The position numbers and the translations under genes were made by a program. This document shows, piece after piece, positions 32,985 to 40,452 of a DNA stretch of 64,000 bases. The DNA is from a virus. Position 1 is the first letter of the stretch. The number at the start of each line of letters is the position of its first letter. The stretch is from IMG/VR virus record IMGVR_UViG_3300023084_000010, positions 1 to 64,000 of that record, one strand, 5' to 3'. Under the pieces are notes generated by a model, which was given only the letters and a program-made list of their open reading frames with translations, had not been told where the DNA came from and made no database searches.

Positions 32985-34192
32985 TTTACTAACCCTAAGT
33001 TAAATGCTTGGTTAGGTGTTGCACCTGGTACACCAAGAGGTTTTGGTTTACCATCGCCGCCAAAAAACTTTTTAGCCTGACGTTCTGTTTCGCCTGGTTT
33101 AACATCTACTGTAGTGTTAACACCTGGAACAATTTTACCATCTTCTTTTATTGCTATTCTTTGATTCTTAACATCATCAAACATTTTGTTAAATTTATTT
33201 AATGTTTTATCTAGACTTGCATTTACTTTTTTCTTTTTGTTATCAGTGTTAGATACCGGTACATTGTTAGTATTTGGTGTGACTACCTTAGGTGATGATG
33301 TTTTTTGATTTGGTTCCATTTTGTTCCATGGCTTAGATGTATCCCAATCTTTATTCGGAATCATTTCGGTAGGAACTTCAAAATCAAAAATACCAGGATC
33401 ATAATATGGATTTGGTTGAGGATCACTGATACTGTTAGATCCAGGTTCTCTTACAGTGTAATCTGGTAAGTCATGTCCTATTGACGGAAATACTCTTGCT
33501 CGTTCAGCAGGATCAAGTGTTCTGCGTAATTCTCCGTAATCACGTGCACCTATTTCGCCAGATATTCTTCTGTAATCATCGTAATCTCCTCCTGTCATAT
33601 CCAAGTTTCCACCGCTGCCCCAGCCTTCCTCGTCTTGTATAAGATGTTGAATTTCGTGTATAATTGTGTTGAGAATTTCATCGTCGGAGTTAAGGTCGCC
33701 CCAAGGATTGAGTGTACCGATACCAATTTGACCACCTCCGGCCCAACCTTGTTCTTCTGGATTACTAGAATTATCAAAAAATTCTATTTCTACATTTTTT
33801 AAAAATGGATATGACTTGAATATTTCGTCGTGGTTAAGAAATTTATTTAATTTTATTGGATTCATTGGCCTTTGATTTGATATAGTTGCGTTATGATCCG
33901 ACACTTCTTGACGCCAACGTCCTTCTAAACCTCTAACAGTGCCTGTTGCAGCCCATATTTCTTCCGGAGAATATCCTTGTGACTCCATTCGTTCCGCTTT
34001 ACGAGCACGATCCGGATCCCACAATTTAGCCTGTTGTCCTATCATTGTTGTCTTGGTAGGTTTGATGTTTTTATCTGCTGTAGTAGCCGGTTGTCTAACA
34101 ACTGGTGTGTTGTTAATTTCAGGATTAAGTTTTCCTAAGCCAACTGATGCTCTAGAACCCGGACCTTCGGATATAAATTCATTTAGTTTCAT
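32981..34192 (-). CDS. predicted zinc metallopeptidase, virion-associated
   Basis: A 403-residue protein. It starts MKLNEFISEGPG (head-targeting-like, site ISE). The middle has ILNTIIHEIQHLIQDEEGWG, an HExxH zinc motif, with a downstream SGEIGARDYGELRR that may supply the third, glutamate ligand. This pairing resembles metallopeptidase domains in polyvalent phage proteins. N- and C-terminal parts are low-complexity linkers rich in Pro, Asn and Lys. It would be packaged and might cleave host or prohead proteins; that is inference. Confidence 0.7.
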   Translation of the reverse strand: MKLNEFISEGPGSRASVGLGKLNPEINNTPVVRQPATTADKNIKPTKTTMIGQQAKLWDPDRARKAERMESQGYSPEEIWAATGTVRGLEGRWRQEVSDHNATISNQRPMNPIKLNKFLNHDEIFKSYPFLKNVEIEFFDNSSNPEEQGWAGGGQIGIGTLNPWGDLNSDDEILNTIIHEIQHLIQDEEGWGSGGNLDMTGGDYDDYRRISGEIGARDYGELRRTLDPAERARVFPSIGHDLPDYTVREPGSNSISDPQPNPYYDPGIFDFEVPTEMIPNKDWDTSKPWNKMEPNQKTSSPKVVTPNTNNVPVSNTDNKKKKVNASLDKTLNKFNKMFDDVKNQRIAIKEDGKIVPGVNTTVDVKPGETERQAKKFFGGDGKPKPLGVPGATPNQAFNLGLVK

Positions 34193-34497
34193 GATACTAA
34201 CGCCGTTAATAATTGTAATATCTCTATTGGATATATTGTTTGTCTATCGCTTGAAAGAGATTGAATTCCTCTGCGCATTTTGTCAGCAGATTCTGGTGAA
34301 ATATTTCCAGTACTTTCGAATCTATCAATTATAATGTTTATTCTAGAAATATCAATTGGAAGTTCTTGCTGTACTGCTTCGTTCTTTTTACGACCGTCAC
34401 AATGAGCACGTTGAGAGAATCCTTTTGGATTATTACAATCAATTGAACGCTTGTACTTTGCGCTCCACTTCTCTCCTAGTATCTCATTAGTTTTCAT
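34189..34497 (-). CDS. late protein with Cys-containing basic module
   Basis: About 102 residues starting MKTNEILGEKWSAKYKRS. LGE is a potential prohead-protease site. CNNPKGFSQRAHCDGRKK is a paired-cysteine basic module that recurs in related late genes. The start is chosen because it matches the family N-terminus and follows the upstream stop directly. The C-terminal half is helical. Function unknown. Confidence 0.65.
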   Translation of the reverse strand: MKTNEILGEKWSAKYKRSIDCNNPKGFSQRAHCDGRKKNEAVQQELPIDISRINIIIDRFESTGNISPESADKMRRGIQSLSSDRQTIYPIEILQLLTALVS

Positions 34498-34498
34498 A

Positions 34499-34849
34499 TT
34501 ACCACTTTCTACATGACCAATAACGAGCTTTCCACTTTGGACCTGGATTGTCGCAATTATGTCTAGCACGGAAACTTTTACGTCTTTTCGGATTAGACTT
34601 CTTAATACGCATATTAGGATCACCAAAGTTTACTTTTACAACATTGCCTTTATCGTTTTTAACGTAAACTTTAAATTTCTTCACGTCACCACGCATTGGC
34701 TTGTTTAGTTTAACTTTACGTCCTTGATACTCTGCTTCGAATACACCTTCTTCTTCTGCATATCCTAGTTCGCCAAACTCTTCGTGAAAGTCTTGTGTAT
34801 CTTCTAACGTAATTTCTTCGTTAAGTTGTGTAAATTCATAAATCTTCAT
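34499..34849 (-). CDS. late protein with head-targeting-like N-terminus and Cys module
   Basis: A 116-residue protein starting MKIYEFTQLNEE, very like the T4 internal-protein targeting sequence MKTYQEF. LNE is the predicted cleavage site. The C-terminal domain has KKFKVYVKNDKGNVVKVNFG, then RIKKSNPKRRKSFRARHNC and YWSCRKW, a module I associate with T4-like marine phages. The late promoter at 34880 lies 31 bases upstream, inside a hairpin loop. It is probably an internal head protein. Confidence 0.75.
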   Translation of the reverse strand: MKIYEFTQLNEEITLEDTQDFHEEFGELGYAEEEGVFEAEYQGRKVKLNKPMRGDVKKFKVYVKNDKGNVVKVNFGDPNMRIKKSNPKRRKSFRARHNCDNPGPKWKARYWSCRKW

Positions 34850-34853
34850 AAAA

Positions 34854-34896
34854 ACACCCTTGGTAATAGTCGTTAGTACTATTTATCCAAGGGTGT
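34854..34896 (-). terminator. terminator hairpin with late promoter in the loop
   Basis: A perfect ten-base stem (ACACCCTTGG, 34854-34863, with 34887-34896) encloses a 23-base loop, and TTTT follows on the minus strand. It lies after the gene at 34914-35324. The loop carries the GATAAATA element that precedes the next gene. Confidence 0.65.
34880..34887 (-). promoter_or_regulatory. late promoter (GATAAATA)
   Basis: GATAAATA on the minus strand lies 31 bases before the start at 34849 and in the loop of the hairpin above. Confidence 0.7.
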
Positions 34897-34913
34897 AAAG
34901 TTTTTAGTAAAAC

Positions 34914-35324
34914 TTATGGTGTTTCGTCACCTTCGAGATCATCTGCATTAGTTAATGATGAATCGTCGCCTGCTTCTTCAATTTGTGCGCCGCCATCTGT
35001 CAGATCTGCGTCGAAGTTCCATGGATATGTGTTGCCATCATTTCCTGTAACTTTTCTACCAGAAATTTTAGTAACTTGTAACTGGTCACCTGAATCATTC
35101 AATACTGTAATTGACATTTGACCTGCTGTAAGTGCTGCACTTGCTGCATCTGTTAGTGTGCAAACTGCAGTGTTAGTGCCGTCTGAACATAAAAAACGCT
35201 TTGACGCTTTTTGTTTTACAATCCATCCTGCTACACTAGCTGTACCATTATGGAATTGTACTTTGATTTCGTTTCCGCCTGCTGTTGGTGTTCCGAAAAA
35301 TCTTTTGTTTAGTGGTCTTCCCAT
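34914..35324 (-). CDS. conserved late structural-type protein
   Basis: A 136-residue protein starting MGRPLNKRFFGTPTAGGNEI. The MGRPLNKRxFG start is one I associate with conserved proteins of T4-like marine phages. The body is beta-rich with Ser, Thr and Gly, typical of structural or decoration proteins, and the C-terminus is acidic. A late promoter lies 67 bases upstream and a terminator follows. Probably a minor virion protein. Confidence 0.7.
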   Translation of the reverse strand: MGRPLNKRFFGTPTAGGNEIKVQFHNGTASVAGWIVKQKASKRFLCSDGTNTAVCTLTDAASAALTAGQMSITVLNDSGDQLQVTKISGRKVTGNDGNTYPWNFDADLTDGGAQIEEAGDDSSLTNADDLEGDETP

Positions 35325-35376
35325 TTGTTTTCTCCTTTGACGTTCTAGGTCTACGGGGTGGTGTCCCCATAAGCTC

Positions 35377-35874
35377 TTATTGAGCAGTAGTATTTATCGG
35401 ATATCTTCGAATACCTATAGCTTTATTAGGTTTATAATAGTCATACCGAACTTCATTGTTTTGATTACCGCCAAGTATTACCCAATATTCGGTGTTGTCT
35501 ACTAGTCTTGTTTCTACGTAAAAGCCAACGTGTCCTTGCCAACCTTGATTACCTCTTGGAAACACAACAACATCTCCACGTTGTATATTAGCACGTTCAA
35601 CACGTTCTCCCCATTGTAAAAAACTTCTGGCCATTAACGGACTATCGCTGACACTTGAACTACCAGGTATATTATCTATCTCTAGTACACTGTTAACAAA
35701 CGCTGCACACCATTCTGTTCGCACAGGATCTACACCGACTAGTTCTTTCAACTCTGAACGATTTTGTCTTTCTTGCAAACCAATATATGGTTGTGCAGTA
35801 ATAACACTATCGTTGGTACTAACAGTATTACAGCCGCTGACAGCGGCTGCTAATAAAAAAATAATCACTCTCAT
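35377..35874 (-). CDS. lipoprotein with NlpC/P60-like amidase domain (TIGR02594 type)
   Basis: A 165-residue protein. MRVIIFLLAAAVSGCNTVST has a signal peptide and lipobox (VSGC). EWCAAFVNSVLE supplies the likely catalytic Cys, GHVGFYVE the His, and ILGGNQNN the third motif, as in TIGR02594 cysteine peptidases. It would be anchored in the outer membrane or inner membrane and cut peptidoglycan. Its target could be peptidoglycan of the host in lysis or exclusion. It is a late gene; the promoter for the following gene overlaps its end. Confidence 0.75.
   Translation of the reverse strand: MRVIIFLLAAAVSGCNTVSTNDSVITAQPYIGLQERQNRSELKELVGVDPVRTEWCAAFVNSVLEIDNIPGSSSVSDSPLMARSFLQWGERVERANIQRGDVVVFPRGNQGWQGHVGFYVETRLVDNTEYWVILGGNQNNEVRYDYYKPNKAIGIRRYPINTTAQ
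35391..35398 (-). promoter_or_regulatory. late promoter (GATAAATA)
   Basis: GATAAATA on the minus strand lies 67 bases before the start at 35324, overlapping the end of the lipoprotein gene. Confidence 0.6.
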
Positions 35875-35889
35875 AAAGATATTTAGTGA

Positions 35890-36657
35890 TTATTCCTCTA
35901 AGAAAAAGTTCTCAATTTTAATGTAAGGAGTGCTATTATCAATATTGTGCAATATTTTGCTGGTTACTACATTAATAGTAGTGCCATTTTTAATACGTTT
36001 TTCAAACATAGGCAAAAATGCATTGTGTTTAGTATGTACCCATACCTTAACTGCACCATATTCACTTGCACAAATATACCATCTAATTTCTTTATGTGTA
36101 TATTCATATACACTACGTACAAATAGTTTTCTATTATCGTAGTCTGCAGGGTTTTTTAGTTTTTTGTGTACATCATTTGTAAAGTAACTGATGTAATTGT
36201 TAAATGGAACAGTACCTAGTATACGACTTGCATCTTCTTCTAGTGTTTTAATGTTTGTATTTTCATTTAACTGTTGAACTGTTGTGTCTACATTAAATTG
36301 TAGTTCTAGCCAACGTGCAAGTCCTATATAACTGTTAATGTCGTCTTGTCTAGTGCGATGCCCCCAGGAGTTTCTGTCATTGTATGATTTATTTTCGATA
36401 AAACGTTGTAGTGTACTTCTAAAACTTGTTAAGGATTCTCCTGTAAGTTTAGCACTAATAAACATTGTACGATAGTAGTCCCAAATAGCAGTAGCCTTTT
36501 CCATACTAATTTGAGGATTGGCTAACATAAAAATATCAAAGTTTGTAGTTTTATTTGGAATACACTGAAATTTATGTTCTTCTCCATTTAGATAGAATGT
36601 TTGAATTTTATCGTCTTCTTGTTCACGAACTAAATTATAATCGCTTTCGTAATCCAT
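35890..36657 (-). CDS. hypothetical protein
   Basis: A 255-residue protein beginning MDYESDYNLVREQEDDKIQT, mainly helical, with no domain I recognise. It has no secretion signal. It overlaps the UvsE stop/start region by one base, so it is probably on the same transcript. Function unknown. Confidence 0.7.
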   Translation of the reverse strand: MDYESDYNLVREQEDDKIQTFYLNGEEHKFQCIPNKTTNFDIFMLANPQISMEKATAIWDYYRTMFISAKLTGESLTSFRSTLQRFIENKSYNDRNSWGHRTRQDDINSYIGLARWLELQFNVDTTVQQLNENTNIKTLEEDASRILGTVPFNNYISYFTNDVHKKLKNPADYDNRKLFVRSVYEYTHKEIRWYICASEYGAVKVWVHTKHNAFLPMFEKRIKNGTTINVVTSKILHNIDNSTPYIKIENFFLEE

Positions 36658-37703
36658 TATGCTGCCTTACTTGTAAATGGGTCTTTTTGCATTAAGTAGT
36701 GCTGATACAATTGTGCACTAGCTAAGTTTTTATTTTTTGCTTCTACCATGATATCAAAGTCTTCCCAAAAGCTCAACGCCCAGTCGTTGCAGGCGCTGTT
36801 CCAACACATATCACTGTGTGCTCTTAGTTTGGCTTTTTTGTATCCTTGTTCAAGTAGTGAGTCCATGTCTGGTCGTACACTCGGTCTAGCAGTTTCCAAT
36901 AAAGATTCACGGCTAAGACTGTAATGCATAGTAGGACGGACACCCCGCCAACTATCGATAATACGGTTAATGCGAACATCATCTCGTGCAATATATTCTC
37001 CTGTACGCACCCAATGGTGATGTATATCTATCACTAGTGCTACATGTTTACTTAGCTCGAGTATAGATTCGAGTCCCCACGCATTTTCTTCGTTTTCAAT
37101 GGTAATTGTGTTTCGTGCTTCTGTAGAGAGTCTTGGAAGGATGTCTTTGATACCTTCTGGACCTTTTCTGCCGGCGATGTGGACGTTACATTTGAAGTCT
37201 TGCCATGTCTGACCATAGCCCATCCACCTGATGATATCCGCATGATATTCAAACTCCTCTAAACTACGTTCTACAACATCCGGATTATCGGAAGCAAGAA
37301 CGGTAAACTGACCAGGGTGCATAGACAAGCGTACATCAAACTCACGTGCAATGTCGCCAATTGCTTTGTACGCTCGCTCGAGCCTTGTTCTGAGATCTGG
37401 TTGCCGATAGAAATAAGACCAATCACTGTGAGTATAAGCAGGAAGAAGACCGCTTCCAATACGAACCATACGTAACTGGGGTGGTAAAGATCCAACATAT
37501 CTAATTAGCCTTTCCAGTGCACTGATGTTGTGCTCTATAATCTCGTATAAACGTTGTTCTGCTACATCACGTGTTTGATTGTTAAGCCATGTAATAGTAG
37601 TAGCACGTTCATTAAAAGGACGTTGTATGTCCTCTAGTAATTTCTTTTTAATGCTTTGATCATGATGCAAATACTTACATGCAAAGCCGATACGTTTGAT
37701 CAT
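36657..37703 (-). CDS. uvsE: UV damage endonuclease UvsE (UVDE family)
   Basis: A 348-residue TIM-barrel nuclease. MIKRIGFACKYLHH, RIGSGLLPAYTH, RLSMHPGQFTVL, TIENEENAWGL and LVIDIHHHWV give the metal-binding His, Glu and Asp residues, and LRAHSDMCW follows. UVDE nicks DNA next to UV photoproducts, which suits a phage in sunlit water. The typical early promoter at 37735-37763 lies just upstream. Length fits the bacterial family. It may replace T4 DenV. Confidence 0.9.
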   Translation of the reverse strand: MIKRIGFACKYLHHDQSIKKKLLEDIQRPFNERATTITWLNNQTRDVAEQRLYEIIEHNISALERLIRYVGSLPPQLRMVRIGSGLLPAYTHSDWSYFYRQPDLRTRLERAYKAIGDIAREFDVRLSMHPGQFTVLASDNPDVVERSLEEFEYHADIIRWMGYGQTWQDFKCNVHIAGRKGPEGIKDILPRLSTEARNTITIENEENAWGLESILELSKHVALVIDIHHHWVRTGEYIARDDVRINRIIDSWRGVRPTMHYSLSRESLLETARPSVRPDMDSLLEQGYKKAKLRAHSDMCWNSACNDWALSFWEDFDIMVEAKNKNLASAQLYQHYLMQKDPFTSKAA

Positions 37704-37734
37704 AATGTTATCTCACTGTTACGTTATCGTATAT

Positions 37735-37763
37735 AATGTAACACGTATATCACATAAAGTCAA
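37735..37763 (-). promoter_or_regulatory. early promoter before uvsE
   Basis: TTGACT (37758-37763) and TACATT (37735-37740) are separated by 17 bases. The -35 contains the TGA stop of the preceding gene. Confidence 0.65.
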
Positions 37764-38317
37764 ACAAATTTGTCTTTATTTTTAATATAATAATCTAATA
37801 ATTCTTTATCTTCAGTCATTCTTCTGCGTCTATATGATTCTGGTAAATCATCCCACGGACGCATAGCAGGATGTGTTTTGTTAACTTGGTCAAAGTTTAA
37901 TCCAAACCTCCAACCTTTATCTTGTTGTTCTGTAATCCATTTGTTATGATTTTGACGTTCCATAGTTAGCATAATTATTTCACGAGCACCATCATCCATT
38001 TGTACATCATACTCAAACGGATGACCGAAGTTTGCCTTAGAGCGATATACATTACTACTTTCAATTTGGAAGTCGTGTTCAGTAACACGCATATATCCTT
38101 CAACAATACGTTCTGCTTCATCTGCAGTAAGATGTCTTACTAACGGAATGATATACAAATAGTCTGTATCTTGCATACCTAACATCAAATTATTAGTATC
38201 GTCGTCTCCTGCCATTATAGCATCAGGGCCGAGCATATCAACAGTATAATACCATTTTTGTATTTGATCTGCAGTTAGTGCGTATGAACTACGTTGAAGG
38301 ATATAAAAATCTTGCAT
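37760..38317 (-). CDS. RyR-domain protein
   Basis: A 185-residue protein. The C-terminal part, WITEQQDKGWRFGLNFDQ then THPAMRPWDDLPESYRRR, fits the RyR domain (W...GW.yG...HP.l.p...Lp). The domain is widespread in T4-like phages of the sea, function unknown. The N-terminal part has QKWYYTVDML and EAERIVEGYM. The stop lies in the -35 of the uvsE promoter. Confidence 0.75.
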   Translation of the reverse strand: MQDFYILQRSSYALTADQIQKWYYTVDMLGPDAIMAGDDDTNNLMLGMQDTDYLYIIPLVRHLTADEAERIVEGYMRVTEHDFQIESSNVYRSKANFGHPFEYDVQMDDGAREIIMLTMERQNHNKWITEQQDKGWRFGLNFDQVNKTHPAMRPWDDLPESYRRRRMTEDKELLDYYIKNKDKFV

Positions 38318-38325
38318 GTGTTACC

Positions 38326-38793
38326 TTATTTTTTTGTTTTACTTTTACTTTGAGTAAATGCTTGTCCACCAAAGAATGCAGCAACAATAGCAGCAACTGA
38401 CACAAAGTATGTAGCAGCCATATCGCCTAAAATTTTGCCTGCTTGATCTAAACTAAACGCTACTGCTAGTACTACTGCAAAAGGATATAATAACATACCT
38501 CCTAGTGCAAACCAAGCCATTTTTCTTTGTGCATCACGCATTGCATCTGCATCTTCAAATTCTTTACGTCTGAATTCGAGATACATTGCATGTTCTTCTG
38601 CATCTACTATTCCGTCACCATTTGTATCAGCTTCGTGGAATCCAGTTGGCGCTGTTGATACAGGTGCTGGCGCTCCTACTGGAGCTGGTGCGGCTGCTGG
38701 AGCCGGCTTTGGTGCGGCGGTCGGTGTAGTTGCAGTTGCAGCTTTTCCAGGCCCTCCAGCACTTTTTAATTCTTCGGGTTTTTTTCTTGGCAT
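38326..38793 (-). CDS. EF-hand protein with two membrane segments
   Basis: A 155-residue protein. An Ala/Pro-rich N-terminal linker is followed by a canonical EF-hand loop ADTNGDGIVDAEEHAMYL at about residue 54, then two hydrophobic segments (FALGGMLLYPFAVVLAVAF and ATYFVSVAAIVAAFF). It probably binds calcium and sits in a membrane or in the virion. It is in the late block; no late promoter is visible immediately upstream. Function unknown. Confidence 0.75.
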   Translation of the reverse strand: MPRKKPEELKSAGGPGKAATATTPTAAPKPAPAAAPAPVGAPAPVSTAPTGFHEADTNGDGIVDAEEHAMYLEFRRKEFEDADAMRDAQRKMAWFALGGMLLYPFAVVLAVAFSLDQAGKILGDMAATYFVSVAAIVAAFFGGQAFTQSKSKTKK

Positions 38794-38821
38794 TAAAATT
38801 TCCTCTGTCTATGTCACTCTC

Positions 38822-39148
38822 TTAAAAGTCGAAATCTGCTACTGTAGTAGTACTACAATCGTAATCGTTATCTCCGACTGTTGCACCTAAACTTTGCATT
38901 GCATTTTCTAATGTTGCTGCAGTCCATGTACTATTTTCAACTGCAATTCTAAATGCACCATTGTTTTCTGCACCTACTGCAAGAAGTGTTCCTTCTCTGC
39001 CGATAAGTTCTACAATTGCTTCGACTGCTTCTCCTGGATTTAATTCGTTTGCCAGTGAGCTGCCAGTATTAATACTGTAAAAACTCACAGGAGCACCAAA
39101 GTTTTGTACATCAAACTCTAACACATTTGTTGAATTTCTGGTTACCAT
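38822..39148 (-). CDS. late structural-type protein
   Basis: A 108-residue protein beginning MVTRNSTNVLEFDVQNFGAP, rich in Ser, Thr, Asn and small residues, which suggests beta structure and a virion role. A late promoter with GATAAATA lies 25 bases upstream. No named family. Confidence 0.65.
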   Translation of the reverse strand: MVTRNSTNVLEFDVQNFGAPVSFYSINTGSSLANELNPGEAVEAIVELIGREGTLLAVGAENNGAFRIAVENSTWTAATLENAMQSLGATVGDNDYDCSTTTVADFDF

Positions 39149-39172
39149 TTCTATAACTCCTTAATATAAGTG

Positions 39173-39180
39173 TATTTATC
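39173..39180 (-). promoter_or_regulatory. late promoter (GATAAATA)
   Basis: GATAAATA on the minus strand lies 25 bases before the start at 39148 and just downstream of a terminator. Confidence 0.75.
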
Positions 39181-39188
39181 TAGCCAAC

Positions 39189-39214
39189 AAAAAAGCCCCG
39201 ACTAGCGAGGCTTT
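39189..39214 (-). terminator. Rho-independent terminator
   Basis: AAAAGCCTCG and CGGGGCTTTT form a ten-base stem on the minus strand with one wobble pair and a short loop, followed by T residues. It follows the gene at 39239-39475. Confidence 0.8.
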
Positions 39215-39238
39215 TAAGTTTAAACGTTTTGTTTAATA

Positions 39239-39475
39239 TTAGTCTACGAATGTTACAACTAGTGTTGAGTCAGTAAGTGTTGGTGCAGCACCTGTACCTT
39301 GGATTGCGATATGATCGCCGTTTGCTGTACCTTCAACTGCTGCTACTGTGAAACCTGCTTCTGCTGCTTCTGTGCAAGCTACTGCTACGTTTGTTCCTGT
39401 TGCAACTACAAAAATATGTGTTTGTCCGCCTAGTCCGTTACCTGCACGAACTGCTGCTGTTGATGTTAAAGCCAT
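39239..39475 (-). CDS. small Ala/Gly/Thr-rich late protein
   Basis: A 78-residue protein starting MALTSTAAVRAGNGLGGQTH, with beta-forming repeats (GTNVAVACTEAAEAGFTVAA). It looks like a small virion decoration protein. A late promoter (39523-39530) and the terminator at 39189-39214 make it a monocistronic late unit. Function unknown. Confidence 0.7.
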   Translation of the reverse strand: MALTSTAAVRAGNGLGGQTHIFVVATGTNVAVACTEAAEAGFTVAAVEGTANGDHIAIQGTGAAPTLTDSTLVVTFVD

Positions 39476-39522
39476 TTGCTTATCTCCTTGTTTGTGTTAG
39501 CATTCTATTCTGCTTATACATT

Positions 39523-39530
39523 TATTTATC
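39523..39530 (-). promoter_or_regulatory. late promoter (GATAAATA)
   Basis: GATAAATA on the minus strand lies 48 bases before the start at 39475. Confidence 0.7.
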
Positions 39531-39548
39531 AAATTAATTTCAAAAATA

Positions 39549-39716
39549 CTAGTTTTCGGCAATAATTTCTACTAATTTTCCAGGTCCTGCTAGTTCTTGT
39601 ACAACTGCTTCTAACTGTGCAAGTGTACTTGAATCAAAAATTTCGCTAGGTTCCTGTGAATCTTTTAGTAGTTCGCTTACTTTAATAACAAACATTGATT
39701 CATTAAGTTTAGCCAT
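39549..39716 (-). CDS. small late protein
   Basis: A 55-residue protein beginning MAKLNESMFVIKVSELLKDS. GGAG precedes the ATG and a late promoter lies 26 bases upstream. LNE in the first residues resembles the prohead-protease site of the other late proteins. Helical and acidic. Function unknown. Confidence 0.7.
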   Translation of the reverse strand: MAKLNESMFVIKVSELLKDSQEPSEIFDSSTLAQLEAVVQELAGPGKLVEIIAEN

Positions 39717-39741
39717 AATACTACTCCTATCATTATAGTAG

Positions 39742-39749
39742 TATTTATT
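39742..39749 (-). promoter_or_regulatory. late promoter (AATAAATA)
   Basis: AATAAATA on the minus strand lies 26 bases before the start at 39716. It overlaps the end of the preceding gene. Confidence 0.65.
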
Positions 39750-40452
39750 CTAAATCTTCTATTAGAACTACTTTTGTTGTACTAGTAATAATGTTTTTAA
39801 ACATCAAATGCATTGTGCATACATCGCTATAATCTATAAAGTATACAGATCCTGTAGAACTATACGGAATAAAAGTAGACCAACGTGGTCTTCTAAATGC
39901 ACTACCCGAGCCTACATTTTTATACTGATCTTCTAATGCTTTTAGTCTTGGATACTGTCGTATAGTGCTGTTTATATAATAAGTGTCTGGTTCAAAACTG
40001 CTGGTTACAAAGTCTGCTATGTCAATAAATTGATCCATTTCATCACGAAACTTATACATATGACAACTTACTTTATATCTGTATTTGTTATAAAATAACT
40101 TTTTGCGTACACTTTGTGTTAGGTCTTGTACCATTAGATCTTTATGATCTCGACTTAACGGTCCTTGTATTTCGATAATATCATCGTTGTAATACTTAAT
40201 AACATCCGACAAGGCTTGTTCTTCTTTAAGATATAAATTAAAACAATGATCATTACGTGACTTGTATTCGTGTTCAAGTCTACTCATTTGTCTTTTAATA
40301 TTACTATTACGATGAAATAAATTTAAAAATCCTCCATCGAACATGTCCCATCCCTTGAAACTAACACGGAATGGGAACTCTTTGTACCAGACTTTACTAG
40401 CTATTGTAAATCTAGAATCTGCTTTAAGCTGTTCGTATATGGATTTTGTCAT
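39745..40452 (-). CDS. hypothetical protein
   Basis: A 235-residue protein beginning MTKSIYEQLKADSRFTIA, rich in Tyr, Phe and charged residues. No domain recognised. It overlaps the clpA stop by 29 bases and may be cotranscribed with clpA. Function unknown. Confidence 0.65.
   Translation of the reverse strand: MTKSIYEQLKADSRFTIASKVWYKEFPFRVSFKGWDMFDGGFLNLFHRNSNIKRQMSRLEHEYKSRNDHCFNLYLKEEQALSDVIKYYNDDIIEIQGPLSRDHKDLMVQDLTQSVRKKLFYNKYRYKVSCHMYKFRDEMDQFIDIADFVTSSFEPDTYYINSTIRQYPRLKALEDQYKNVGSGSAFRRPRWSTFIPYSSTGSVYFIDYSDVCTMHLMFKNIITSTTKVVLIEDLE

Noticed and set aside
35880-35887. ACTAAATA just before the lipoprotein gene, and the same string at 45912-45919
   Set aside because: They lie only 6 and 9 bases before the start codons and deviate from the late element at the second position, so they are unlikely to be promoters.
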